Assembly: GCF_003030345.1 (NCBI RefSeq)
Contig: NZ_CP028158.1
Location: 7,068,001-7,132,000 of the forward strand
Source: Plantactinospora sp. BC1
GTDB lineage: Bacteria; Actinomycetota; Actinomycetes; Mycobacteriales; Micromonosporaceae
Length of the DNA stretch: 64,000 nt
Direction of reading: 5' to 3'
How positions within the stretch are numbered: position 1 is the stretch's first letter; each line of letters opens with the position of its first letter. Shown one piece after another: positions 44,883-53,436 of this stretch. The notes beneath the pieces were generated by a model. The model was not told where the DNA came from. It worked only from the letters and a program-made list of their open reading frames with translations, and made no database searches. The position numbers and the translations under genes were made by a program.

Positions 44883-45389
44883 ATGCGCGGAAAGCTGTGG
44901 TTCGTCGGCGGGCTGGCTGTGGGCTTCGTCCTGGGCGCCCGCGCGGGCCGGGAGAGGTACGAGGAGCTGGTTCTCAAGGGCCGGCAGGTTCTCGACCACC
45001 CGACGGTGCAGGAGGCGGCCGGGGTTGCTCAGGCCCAGGCTTCCCGGCTGTACACCGAGGGCAAGGACCGGCTCAGCAACACCAGGCTGGGCGAGAAGAT
45101 CGCCCTGGGCAACGGCAGCTCGTCCGAGTCGGACACCGACGACAGCGGTCGCACGAACGCGACCGCCGGGTCGGGGAGCACGTCCGGGTCGGGCAGCACG
45201 TCGGGATCGGGCAGCACGTCGGGGTCGGGCAAGGCGACCGGATCGAGCACGGCAGCAACCGGATCGGGTACGGCCTCCGGGTCGAGCACGACGTCCGGGT
45301 CGAGCACGAAGGCGGGAACGGGTACGAAGTCCTCGACGACCGCCCCCGCCTCCCGGGCGGCGACGGGAGCGAACGGCACCACCTTCTGA
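44883..45389 (+). CDS. YtxH-like protein with Ser/Gly/Thr repeats
   Basis: 168 residues. The short N-terminal hydrophobic helix (LWFVGGLAVGFVLGARAGRERYEEL) is the YtxH signature, then a helical stretch to about residue 75. From there the sequence is almost only Gly, Ser, Thr and Ala, with 18-bp repeats (SGSGSTS). It is likely a membrane-anchored, disordered-tail protein of unknown role, possibly stress-related as for some YtxH proteins. GGAGAGGAG precedes the ATG start. Confidence 0.8.
   Translation: MRGKLWFVGGLAVGFVLGARAGRERYEELVLKGRQVLDHPTVQEAAGVAQAQASRLYTEGKDRLSNTRLGEKIALGNGSSSESDTDDSGRTNATAGSGSTSGSGSTSGSGSTSGSGKATGSSTAATGSGTASGSSTTSGSSTKAGTGTKSSTTAPASRAATGANGTTF
45171..45242 (+). repeat. 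Four tandem 18-bp units in the YtxH-like gene
   Basis: Units at 45171-45188, 45189-45206, 45207-45224 and 45225-45242 share TCGGGCAGCACGTCGGGG with few changes and write the SGSGSTSG pattern. The fourth is the most diverged. Such repeats can change in number between strains. Confidence 0.85.
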
Positions 45390-45412
45390 GCAGTGCACCA
45401 CACCGCGTGACC

Positions 45413-45450
45413 GGCGCGGGGCCGACCCGGAATCGGGTCGGCCCCGCGCC
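45413..45450. terminator. Strong bidirectional terminator
   Basis: A perfect 16-bp stem (45413-45428 with 45435-45450) closes a 6-base loop. It separates the converging YtxH-like gene and the TIM-barrel gene. Confidence 0.8.
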
Positions 45451-45510
45451 GTTCGCCGTGCACGGAGCCTGGCTAGCCGCCGGCCGGTGCGGGCCGGCGA
45501 CGCCGACGGG

Positions 45511-46518
45511 TCACTCCTTGCTGCTGAAGGCGGCGTCGAAGGCCGCGCTCGGGGCGTCGAAGGCGAGCCGGCGGACGAACTGCAACGCCTCGGGCGCCCC
45601 GACCAGCCGGTCCATCCCGGCGTCCTCCCACTCGATCGAGATCGGGCCGTCGTAGCCGATCGCGTTCAGCGCCCGGAACGAGTCCTCCCACGGCACGTCG
45701 CCGTGCCCGGTCGAGACGAAGTCCCAGCCCCGGCGCAGGTCCGCCCAGGGCAGGTGGGACGAGAGCCGGCCCCGCCGCCCGTCCCCGGTACGCACCTTCG
45801 CGTCCTTGCAGTCGACGTGGTAGATCCGGTCGGCGAAGTCGAAGATGAAGTTCACCGGGTCGAGTTCCTGCCAGACGAAGTGCGACGGGTCCCAGTTCAG
45901 CCCGAACGCCGGCCGGTGCCCGATCGCCTCCAGGGTCCGCCGGGTCGTCCAGTAGTCGTACGCGATCTCGCTCGGGTGCACCTCGTGCGCGAACCGCACC
46001 CCCACCTCGTCGAAGACGTCGAGGATCGGGTTCCACCGGTCGGCGAAGTCCTGGTAGCCCTTCTCGATCATCGACGGCGGGACCGGCGGGAACATCGCCA
46101 GGGTGTGCCAGATCGACGAGCCGGTGAACCCGACGACGGTCTTGACGCCGAGCTTCGCCGCCGCCCGCGCGGTGTCCTTGATCTCCTCGGCGGCCCGCTG
46201 CCGGACCCCTTCCGGCTCCCCGTCGCCCCAGATCCGGGCCGGCAGGATGTCCTGGTGGCGCTCGTCGATCGGGTGGTCGCAGACCGCCTGCCCGACCAGG
46301 TGGTTGGAGATCGTCCAGACCTTGAGGTTGTACTTGGCCAGCGTCTGGCGCTTGCGGTCGACGTACGAGTCGTCGGCGAGCGCCTTGTCGACCTCGAAGT
46401 GATCACCCCAGCAGGCGATCTCCAGCCCGTCGTAGCCCCACTCCGAGGCGAGCCGGCACACCTCCTCGAACGGTAGGTCGGCCCACTGGCCGGTGAAGAG
46501 CGTGATGGGTCGCGCCAT
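45511..46518 (-). CDS. Sugar phosphate isomerase/epimerase-like TIM barrel
   Basis: 335 residues, AP-endonuclease-2/xylose-isomerase-like fold: [47 protein letters not shown] (metal ligand Glu), [23 protein letters not shown], and [25 protein letters not shown]. The metal-binding Glu, Asp, His and Glu positions look intact. Such enzymes sit in 3-keto-sugar and inositol catabolism. The neighbours (ThuA/DUF1080, dehydrogenase, Gfo/Idh, sugar-binding protein) fit that theme. ATG start, with GGGAG-type site upstream. Confidence 0.88.
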   Translation of the reverse strand: MARPITLFTGQWADLPFEEVCRLASEWGYDGLEIACWGDHFEVDKALADDSYVDRKRQTLAKYNLKVWTISNHLVGQAVCDHPIDERHQDILPARIWGDGEPEGVRQRAAEEIKDTARAAAKLGVKTVVGFTGSSIWHTLAMFPPVPPSMIEKGYQDFADRWNPILDVFDEVGVRFAHEVHPSEIAYDYWTTRRTLEAIGHRPAFGLNWDPSHFVWQELDPVNFIFDFADRIYHVDCKDAKVRTGDGRRGRLSSHLPWADLRRGWDFVSTGHGDVPWEDSFRALNAIGYDGPISIEWEDAGMDRLVGAPEALQFVRRLAFDAPSAAFDAAFSSKE

Positions 46519-46898
46519 GGTCTTTCTCCCTGTTGGTCACGCGGGATTCGCGACTGCGCCGCAGGCGGCGCCGGTGGACCGGGGCGAGGGTGGCCGTCCG
46601 GAACGGTGGCGGAAACCTCCCCGGCGGTGTGGTCGGCACGTGCGCAGCCGCACCCGAGCCGGGCGGGTTGCGCCTCCCGCCTGGTCGCCGGCCATCACCG
46701 AGGATCGCCACGACCACTCTAGGCCGTGCCGCCCGGCGCAAGGAAGCCCCGCCTTCCGGATCCGCGGACCCGGAAGGCGGGGCGGAGACGTTCCGACCCT
46801 GTGCACTGTTCGCGGCCGATCCGTCTCCCTTGCCGGCGGGTGGCGGGGTCGCGCTGGGCGGGTGGTGGGGATGGCGCGCCGCCCGCCCCCCGCTCAGC
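46519..46898. other. Spacer holding the TIM-barrel promoter and a terminator
   Basis: The part nearest the TIM-barrel start (46519-46740) should carry its promoter; I see no clear -10/-35. A hairpin terminator lies at 46746-46783. No gene was recognised. Confidence 0.5.
46746..46783 (-). terminator. Terminator after the ThuA/DUF1080 gene
   Basis: A 14-bp perfect stem (46746-46759 with 46770-46783) has a 10-base loop. It lies about 115 bases past the stop of the leftward ThuA gene. Confidence 0.7.
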
Positions 46899-49049
46899 TC
46901 AGGGCAACGTCCACTTCTGGTTGGCGGCGCCGGCGACGCAGTCCCACAGGTGTACGTCCTGGCCGTCCGCCGAGCTGTTGTTCGACACGTCCAGGCACTT
47001 GCCCGAGCCGGGGTTGCGGAGCGTGCCGTCGGCCTGGGCGGCCCAGTTCTGCGCCCCGGTGGAGTTGCAGGTCCAGAGCTGGATCCTGGTGCCGTTCGCC
47101 GTACCCGAGCCGGAGATGTCGAGGCACTTGCCGAGCGCCCGCAGGGTCTGGCCGGTACGGGTCCAGGTCTGCCGGGCCGAGTTGGCGACGCAGGTGTTGA
47201 TCTGTGCCTGCGTACCGTCGGCGGTGCCGCCACCGTCGATCTCCAGGCACTTGCCGGCCAGCCCGACCACCGGCCCGGTCCCGGAACCGCCGCCGCCGCT
47301 CGTCGAGCGCACCAGGGTGAACTCGTCGACGTCGTACAGTCCGGTGCCGGAACCGGCGACGGTGAGGTAGAGGTTCCCGGTGCCGGACGGCAGCCCGGTC
47401 AGCGCCGTACTCACCTCGGCGTAGCTCTCCCAGCCGCCGGTGTTGGAGATCGTCGCGGTGCCGTGCACCGGGCCGGTCTGCGAACCGGTCCGGACCTGGA
47501 GGGTGCCGCCGGCACCGCCGGAGACGACCCGGGCCCGCAGCGAGGTGACCCCGGTCAGGTTCTGCCCGTTGTAGGCCGCCCAGTCGCCCGGGTCCAGGTA
47601 CCCGATCGTCGAACCGCCGTTGGCGCCGGCCTTGCCGACCACCTGGACCCCGCTCTGCGCGGTGAACGCCTCGGCCTGGACCGTGGTGTTCTGGCCCGGG
47701 TCCGGGCCGGGGCCGCCGCCGAGTTCCTTGATCCGGATGTTCCGGAACGAGACGTCGTCGCCGGTGCCGTGGTTCTGGATGCCGATGTGCCCGGCCAGCG
47801 ACCGCACCGGGTTGGTGTTGGTGAAGTCGTTGATCAGCACACCGTTGAGGTAGATGCGCAGCCGCTCCCCCTCGACCAGCAGCTCGTAGCTGTTCCACTC
47901 GCCGGGCGGGTTGAGCGCGGCGTCCCGGGCCGCGATGTCGGCGGACTTGAAGGTGTAGACCGCGCCGGTGGTCCGGTCGGCCGCGTCGGTGGCGTCGATC
48001 TGGATCTCGTAGCCGTTGTCCACCGCCGACCACGGGTCGGACGACGGCGGAAAGCCGATGAAGATCCCGGAGTTGTCGTCGCCGGCCATCCGCCAGTCCA
48101 GCTTCAGGGAGTACGAGCTGAACTGCTTGGCGCTGTACCAGTAGAGGCCCATGCCGCCGACCGAGGTGAGCGTGGCGTCGGCGTTGGTGAAGCTGCCCGG
48201 CCCGGCCTGGGACCAGCCGGTGGTGGAACCGTTGTAGAGGGTGCTGTAGCCGGACTCGGGCCGGCAGTCGGCCTTGCTGCGGCCGGCGGCGTACCGGATG
48301 CCGCCGAGCAGGTGTGCCCGGAACGCCGGCTCGGCGTACGACGCCTGGGTGTGCCCGCCGCCGGTGTAGAAGGAGCGGCCACCCTCGTACGACTTGCACC
48401 AGGCGTGCGGGTGGTCCGCCCCCATCCCGCCACCGGAGTACGACGACTCGTCCAGGGTCGCCAGCACCCGGGCGGTGGACCGGGCGTTGGTGCGGTAGTT
48501 GTACCACTCGTCGGTGCGGGTCCAGGTCTGCGGCAGGTGGGCCGTTGCCGCGTGGCCCCGGTCCACCGCCTTGACGTTGGCCTGCTGGATGGCCGGGTGC
48601 GAGGCGAAGTACGCCCCGACCAGGTTGCCGTAGAACGGCCAGTCGTACTCGGTGTCGGCGGCGGCGTGCACCCCGACGTACCCCCTGCCGCTGCGGATGT
48701 ACGACTCGAAGGCGCTCTGCTGGCTGGCGTTGAGGGCGTCGCCGGTGGTGTTCAGGAAGACCACCACCTCGTACTGGCCGAGGTTGGCGGTGGTGAACTG
48801 GGCGGCGTCCTCGGTGGCGGTCACGGTGAAGTTGTTCGCCGCGCCGAGTTCGCGGATCGCCTGGGTGCCGGCGGCGATCGAGTCGTGCCGGAACCCGGCG
48901 GTCTTGGAGAAGACCAGTACGTCGTAGGGGGCGTCGGCGGCGCTGGCCGGGCCGGCCGGCACTGTGCAGGCCAGCACCGCGAGCGCGGTGGTGGCGATGG
49001 CGAGGCTGGGACGGATCGTCTTCCGGGTGCTGCTGCGGAACAGTCGCAT
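46899..49049 (-). CDS. Secreted ThuA / DUF1080 / CBM6 / ricin-domain protein
   Basis: 716 residues. After a signal peptide (about 1-38), a ThuA domain (about 42-255: VLVFSKTAGFRHDSI, GVHAAADTEYDWPFY, GRSFYTGGGHT) is followed by a DUF1080 domain (about 265-440), called 3-keto-disaccharide hydrolase in its family. Then comes a CBM6 module (about 455-580) and a ricin B trefoil (about 595-716) with RQTW, AQNW and NQKW. It should act outside on sugars or polysaccharides. Its last ~380 bases closely resemble the end of the next gene. ATG start; GSDH gene lies upstream. Confidence 0.88.
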   Translation of the reverse strand: MRLFRSSTRKTIRPSLAIATTALAVLACTVPAGPASAADAPYDVLVFSKTAGFRHDSIAAGTQAIRELGAANNFTVTATEDAAQFTTANLGQYEVVVFLNTTGDALNASQQSAFESYIRSGRGYVGVHAAADTEYDWPFYGNLVGAYFASHPAIQQANVKAVDRGHAATAHLPQTWTRTDEWYNYRTNARSTARVLATLDESSYSGGGMGADHPHAWCKSYEGGRSFYTGGGHTQASYAEPAFRAHLLGGIRYAAGRSKADCRPESGYSTLYNGSTTGWSQAGPGSFTNADATLTSVGGMGLYWYSAKQFSSYSLKLDWRMAGDDNSGIFIGFPPSSDPWSAVDNGYEIQIDATDAADRTTGAVYTFKSADIAARDAALNPPGEWNSYELLVEGERLRIYLNGVLINDFTNTNPVRSLAGHIGIQNHGTGDDVSFRNIRIKELGGGPGPDPGQNTTVQAEAFTAQSGVQVVGKAGANGGSTIGYLDPGDWAAYNGQNLTGVTSLRARVVSGGAGGTLQVRTGSQTGPVHGTATISNTGGWESYAEVSTALTGLPSGTGNLYLTVAGSGTGLYDVDEFTLVRSTSGGGGSGTGPVVGLAGKCLEIDGGGTADGTQAQINTCVANSARQTWTRTGQTLRALGKCLDISGSGTANGTRIQLWTCNSTGAQNWAAQADGTLRNPGSGKCLDVSNNSSADGQDVHLWDCVAGAANQKWTLP

Positions 49050-49079
49050 CGTCGCTCTCCTGTCGAGGGCGGTGGGGAG

Positions 49080-49108
49080 GGGCGCCCGCCGGTGCCGGAC
49101 GGGCGCCC
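49080..49108 (-). terminator. Hairpin between the two secreted lectin-domain genes
   Basis: GGGCGCCCG (49080-49088) pairs with CGGGCGCCC (49100-49108). It lies just downstream of the leftward dehydrogenase gene. Confidence 0.5.
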
Positions 49109-49120
49109 GTCCGGGCTACG

Positions 49121-52012
49121 TCAGGGCAGGGTCCACTTCTGGTTGGCGGCGCCGGCTATGCAGTCCCAGAGGTGCACGTTCTGGCCGTCGGCGGAGCTGT
49201 TGTCGGAGACGTCCAGGCACTTGGCCGAGCCGGCGTTGCGCAGCGAGCCGTCGGCCTGCGGGGCCCAGTTCTGGGCGGCGGTGGAGTTGCAGGTCCAGAG
49301 CTGGATCTTGGTGCCGTTGGCGGTGCCGGCGCCGGAGACGTCCAGACACTTGCCGAGGGTACGCAGGGTCTGGCCGTTCCGGGTCCAGGTCTGGTGAGCC
49401 GATCCGGTGCAGCTCCAGATCTGCGCCTGGCTGCCGTCGGCGGTGCCGCCGCCCTCGATCTCCAGGCACTTTCCGGCCAGCCCGACGATCGGGCCGGTGC
49501 CGCCGCCCCCACCGGAGCTGCCGGTGTTGACGGTGAAGGCGTCCACGTCGTAGAGGGCGCCGGTGCCGGAGCCGGCGAAGGTCAGGTACATCGTGGTGGT
49601 GCCGGCCGGCGGGTTGCTTATCGTGCCGGTGACGGTGGTGAAGGTGTCCCAGCCGCCGGTGACCGGGACGGTGGCGCTGCCCAGTACGGTGCCGGTGGCC
49701 GAGCCGGCCCGGAGCTGGATGGTGCCGCCGGCCCCGGCCGACGAGACCCGGGCGCTGAACGAGGTCGCGTTCGCCAGCCGGTACGGCGTGAAGGCGATCC
49801 AGTCCCCGTTGTTGATGTCACCGACGGTCTGGCCGCCCTCGGCGGCGGTCTTGGCGAACTTGTTCACCCCGGACGAGGTCTCGTAGTGCTCGGCCTGCCG
49901 GCGCTTCGGGGTCAGCTCGTGCTGGCTGTGCGTGGTCAGCCCGCCCCGGTCGGTGTACTCCGCGTCGAAGATCGGGAAGATGTTCGCCGCGTCGTCGTGC
50001 TCGCCGTCGACCGGGATGGTGATGGTGCCGGAGCAGCCGGTGGCCGTGGTGATCAGGTGGCCGTGGCTGTCGTGCCCGAGGACGTAGTTCATCTTGACCC
50101 GGGAGCAGTCGATCGTGCCGTCCTCGGGGTCGCTGACGGTGATCGAGAACGGTACCGCGTCCCCGAAGGCGACGAGCTGCCCGGCGGCCGGGGCGGTGAT
50201 GGTCACCGTCGGCGCGGTGTTGCCGACCCCGATGGTGACGCTGGCGGTGCCGGTGGCGCCGGCCGGATCGCGTACGGTCAGCGTCGCCGTGTACGTGCCG
50301 TTCGCGCTGTACGTCTTCGTCGGGTTCGCCGCCGTCGAGGTGCTGCCGTCGCCGAACGCCCAGGAGTAGCTCAGCGCCCCGCCCTCCGGGTCGGACGAGC
50401 CGGCCGAGGAGAAGTTGACGGTCAGCGGGGCGACCCCGGAGGTCGGGTTGCCGCTGGCCACCGCGATCGGGGCCCGGTTGCCGCCGCCGACGTAGTCGAA
50501 GCGGTAGAGCGCCGAGTTGGCGTCCCCGTTGAAGTAGCCGGTGCCGTAGTCGAGCACGTAGTACGAGCCGTCCGGCCCGAACGCCGAGTCCATCACCTGC
50601 TTGCCGACCCACGGGAAGGTGTCGATGGTGCCGGGCGAGCCGTCGGTGTTCAGGTGGATCGGCTTGATCCAGCCCCGGCCGAACTCGGTGGCGAAGAACT
50701 GGCCGTCGAAGGACTGCGGGAACTTGGTGGCCGACGGGTTCGACGCGTTGTACCGGTAGACCGGGCCGGCCATCGGCGACTCCGAGCCGCCGCCGAAGGC
50801 TGGCGGGGTGCCGGCGTCACCGGCGTACCGGATCCAGGCCGGGCGGGCGGCCGGCAGGGTGGACTGGCCGGTGTTCCGGAACGAGTTGTTGGTCGGCCCG
50901 CCGGTGCAGTTGTACTTCGCCCCGCTCGGCCCGTCCGGGAAGGTCCACTCGTTGTACGTCTCGGTGCTGGTGTTCGTGCCGGTGCAGTACGGCCAGCCGT
51001 AGTTGCCGGGCGAGGTGACCCGGTTGAACTCGACCTGCCCGCTCGGGCCCCGGTTGGCGTTGGTGGAGCCGGCGTCCGGGCCGTAGTCGCCGACGTAGAC
51101 GTGCCCGGTTGCCTTGTCGACGCTCATCCGGAACGGGTTGCGGAAGCCCATCGCGTAGATCTCGGGCCGGGTGTTCGCGGTGCCGGGCGCGAAGAGGTTC
51201 CCGCTCGGGATCGAGTACGTCCCGTTGGCGTTCACCCTGATCCGCAGGATCTTGCCCCGCAGGTCGTTGGTGTTGCCGGCCGAGCGCTGTGCGTCGTACG
51301 CCGGATAGCGGTTGGTCCGCTCGTCGATCGGCGCGTAGCCGGCGGACTCGAACGGGTTGGAGTCGTCCCCGGTGGAGAGATAGAGGTTGCCGGCGGCGTC
51401 GAAGTCGATGTCGCCGCCGACGTGGCAGCACATCCCCCGGTCCGCCGGCACGTCCAGCACCGTCACCTGGCTGCCCATGTTGAGGGTGAAGTCGGCGTTC
51501 AGGGTGAACCGGGAGAGCCGGTTGACCCCGGCGAAGGGCGCGAACTGCGCCGCCGTGCCGGTGGCCGGCGCGTCACCGGCCGGGGTGGAGAGCGGCGGGG
51601 CGTAATAGAGGTAGATCTGCCGGTTGGTGGCGAAGCCGGGGTCGACGCCGACGCCCTGCAACCCCTCCTCGTCGTGGGTGTAGACCGGCAGCGTGCCGAG
51701 CACCGCCGTGTTGCCGGCCGCGTCGGTGCGGCGCAGCGTGCCGTTGCGGGCGGTGTGCAGCACGGAGCGGTCCGGCAGCACCGCGATGGTCATCGGCTCG
51801 CCCACCTCGGCGACGCCCCGGGCCAGGGTCACCTGCTGGAAGTCGGCGGCGTTGATCGGGTGTGCCGCGGCGGGGGTGGCCGGGGCGATCACCGCCGGGA
51901 GCGTGGTGGCGGCCAGCAGCAGCGCCGCACCGGAGGCCCACCGCCGTCGTCTCGAAGGGGCTCGACCGGCCAGCGGCCGGCGGGGCGGATGTGGATGGTC
52001 GGTGGAAGACAT
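49121..52012 (-). CDS. Secreted glucose/sorbosone dehydrogenase with PKD, CBM6 and ricin domains
   Basis: 963 residues. The signal region (about 1-50, with RRRRWASG before the hydrophobic core) is followed by a PQQ-type beta-propeller (about 55-500; THDEEGLQGVGVDPGF, MCCHVGGDIDFDAAGNLYLSTGDD, IYAMGFRNPFRMSVD). A PKD domain (about 515-600), a linker with GHDSHGHL, a CBM6 (about 705-835) and a ricin trefoil (about 845-963) follow. The domain set is often seen beside ThuA proteins. It probably oxidises sugar ends or surface polysaccharide. ATG 52012 with GGGAG upstream is chosen. Confidence 0.9.
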   Translation of the reverse strand: MSSTDHPHPPRRPLAGRAPSRRRRWASGAALLLAATTLPAVIAPATPAAAHPINAADFQQVTLARGVAEVGEPMTIAVLPDRSVLHTARNGTLRRTDAAGNTAVLGTLPVYTHDEEGLQGVGVDPGFATNRQIYLYYAPPLSTPAGDAPATGTAAQFAPFAGVNRLSRFTLNADFTLNMGSQVTVLDVPADRGMCCHVGGDIDFDAAGNLYLSTGDDSNPFESAGYAPIDERTNRYPAYDAQRSAGNTNDLRGKILRIRVNANGTYSIPSGNLFAPGTANTRPEIYAMGFRNPFRMSVDKATGHVYVGDYGPDAGSTNANRGPSGQVEFNRVTSPGNYGWPYCTGTNTSTETYNEWTFPDGPSGAKYNCTGGPTNNSFRNTGQSTLPAARPAWIRYAGDAGTPPAFGGGSESPMAGPVYRYNASNPSATKFPQSFDGQFFATEFGRGWIKPIHLNTDGSPGTIDTFPWVGKQVMDSAFGPDGSYYVLDYGTGYFNGDANSALYRFDYVGGGNRAPIAVASGNPTSGVAPLTVNFSSAGSSDPEGGALSYSWAFGDGSTSTAANPTKTYSANGTYTATLTVRDPAGATGTASVTIGVGNTAPTVTITAPAAGQLVAFGDAVPFSITVSDPEDGTIDCSRVKMNYVLGHDSHGHLITTATGCSGTITIPVDGEHDDAANIFPIFDAEYTDRGGLTTHSQHELTPKRRQAEHYETSSGVNKFAKTAAEGGQTVGDINNGDWIAFTPYRLANATSFSARVSSAGAGGTIQLRAGSATGTVLGSATVPVTGGWDTFTTVTGTISNPPAGTTTMYLTFAGSGTGALYDVDAFTVNTGSSGGGGGTGPIVGLAGKCLEIEGGGTADGSQAQIWSCTGSAHQTWTRNGQTLRTLGKCLDVSGAGTANGTKIQLWTCNSTAAQNWAPQADGSLRNAGSAKCLDVSDNSSADGQNVHLWDCIAGAANQKWTLP

Positions 52013-52368
52013 GGTCGTGCACTCCCGTCCTGAACAGTTGCGTACAGGCAGGGCGCTCGCCGTCGCGCCAGATGCCGTCGGGGTGGATCTCCGCCCGGGG
52101 GCCGCCGTTCCCGCCAAGCCGCGACCGTGGACCGGCATGGGCACACCGGTACGTCGATCGCTGTCGTGGGCAAACCGCGCCGTCGGTTACCTCGACGTAA
52201 CAACTCTGAGCTGTGCTCGACACAGTAATTTCCATGTGTTGATGTGTCCATACCTTCTGCCACGTCAACATGAACTTTTGTCGACACGGCGAAAAGTTGC
52301 GCCGTCGGTGATCAACCGGCCGCGCTGGGTACCACTGTGGAGCCCGGCCGCTCCCCCGTCGTCGGCGG
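52013..52368. other. Region between the dehydrogenase start and the Ebo-operon end
   Basis: The dehydrogenase promoter should lie here; 52190-52300 is richer in A/T (TAATTTCCATGTGTTGATG). A weak GC hairpin near 52320-52365 may end the Ebo transcript. No gene was recognised. Confidence 0.4.
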
Positions 52369-53436
52369 CTACAACTGCCGGTCGACGGTCTCGGCGGCCA
52401 GCGCGGCGAGCACGCCCGCGGTCTCCTCGCCGAGTGGCGTGTCGGCGAGCGCGGCCAGCGCCGCGTCGACACGTACCTTGATCATCTGCTCGATCCGGTC
52501 CAGCGCGCCGGTGTCGACGATGATCGCCCGCAGCTCGGCCGCACCCTCCGGATCCAGCTCCGGATTGCCGAAGAGCGCCTTCAACCGCTGCGCCTGGGCC
52601 CGGTCCGCACTCCCCCGGGCCAGCGCCATCATCACCGTCGGCTTCCCCTCCCGCAGATCCTCCAGAATGGACTTGCCGGTCAACGCCGGGTCGCCGAAGA
52701 CCCCGAGCACGTCGTCCCGGAGCTGGAACGCGTCGCCGAGCGGGTCACCGAAGGCGGCCAGCGCCGCCAGCAGCTCCGGCGAGCCCGCCGCCAGCGCGGC
52801 GCCGATCTGCAACGGTCGGGTCACCGTGTAACGGGCGGCCTTCATCCGAATCACCGTCAGGGCGCTCGCCACCGAGCCGTCCCCCACCCCGGAGACCAGA
52901 TCCAGGTACTGCCCGGCGATCACCTCGGTACGCATCGTCGCGAAGACGCCGTACCCCCGGTGCACCTCCTCGGGGGTGAGCCCGCACTCGTGGAAGAGCT
53001 GGTCCGCCCAGGCGGCGCAGAGATCACCGCAGAGCAGCGCGGTACTGCGCCCGTAGGAGGCCGGGTCGCCGCGCCAGGCCGACCGGGCGTGCAGGTCGGC
53101 GAAGAGCCGGTGCACCGAGGGCTCGCCCCGGCGCCGGTCACTGCCGTCCATGATGTCGTCGTGGATCAGCGCGAAGGCGTGGAACAGCTCCAGCGCGGCG
53201 GCGGCGGCCACGATCGGGGTACCGTCCACGCCACCGGCGGCCCGCCAGCCCCAGTAGCAGAAGAGCGGGCGCAGCCGCTTGCCGCCGGCCAGCACGAACC
53301 GGTGCAGGGTGGTGAAGACCCCCCGGGGTGCGCCGTCCGGCCAGTCCGGGTCCTGCCGGTCGAGGAAGGCGACGAGCTGGGCGTCGAAGCGCTTCCGTAG
53401 TTCCCCGAGATCCACCTCCGGCACGGTCGCCGTCAT
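52369..53436 (-). CDS. Polyprenyl (probably geranylgeranyl-type) diphosphate synthase
   Basis: 355 residues. GGKRLRP (51-57), first Asp-rich motif DDIMD (93-97), and a second in QLRDDVLGVFGD. Phe88 is five residues before the first motif, a feature linked to C20 product length in type-I GGPP synthases; chain length is thus inferred. It would make the prenyl diphosphate used by the UbiA enzyme in the same operon. The ATG overlaps the preceding phosphatase stop as ATGA. It is the last gene of the operon. Confidence 0.88.
   Translation of the reverse strand: MTATVPEVDLGELRKRFDAQLVAFLDRQDPDWPDGAPRGVFTTLHRFVLAGGKRLRPLFCYWGWRAAGGVDGTPIVAAAAALELFHAFALIHDDIMDGSDRRRGEPSVHRLFADLHARSAWRGDPASYGRSTALLCGDLCAAWADQLFHECGLTPEEVHRGYGVFATMRTEVIAGQYLDLVSGVGDGSVASALTVIRMKAARYTVTRPLQIGAALAAGSPELLAALAAFGDPLGDAFQLRDDVLGVFGDPALTGKSILEDLREGKPTVMMALARGSADRAQAQRLKALFGNPELDPEGAAELRAIIVDTGALDRIEQMIKVRVDAALAALADTPLGEETAGVLAALAAETVDRQL

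Noticed and set aside
45171-45242. Could the 18-bp repeats be a CRISPR array?
   Set aside because: The units are directly adjacent with no spacers and encode in-frame SGSGSTS in the YtxH-like gene.
42119-49397. Very long plus-strand frames (over 900 residues) opposite the MMPL, ThuA and dehydrogenase genes
   Set aside because: They are Arg/Gly/Val-rich, without ribosome-binding sites or domains, and arise from high GC in the complementary strand.
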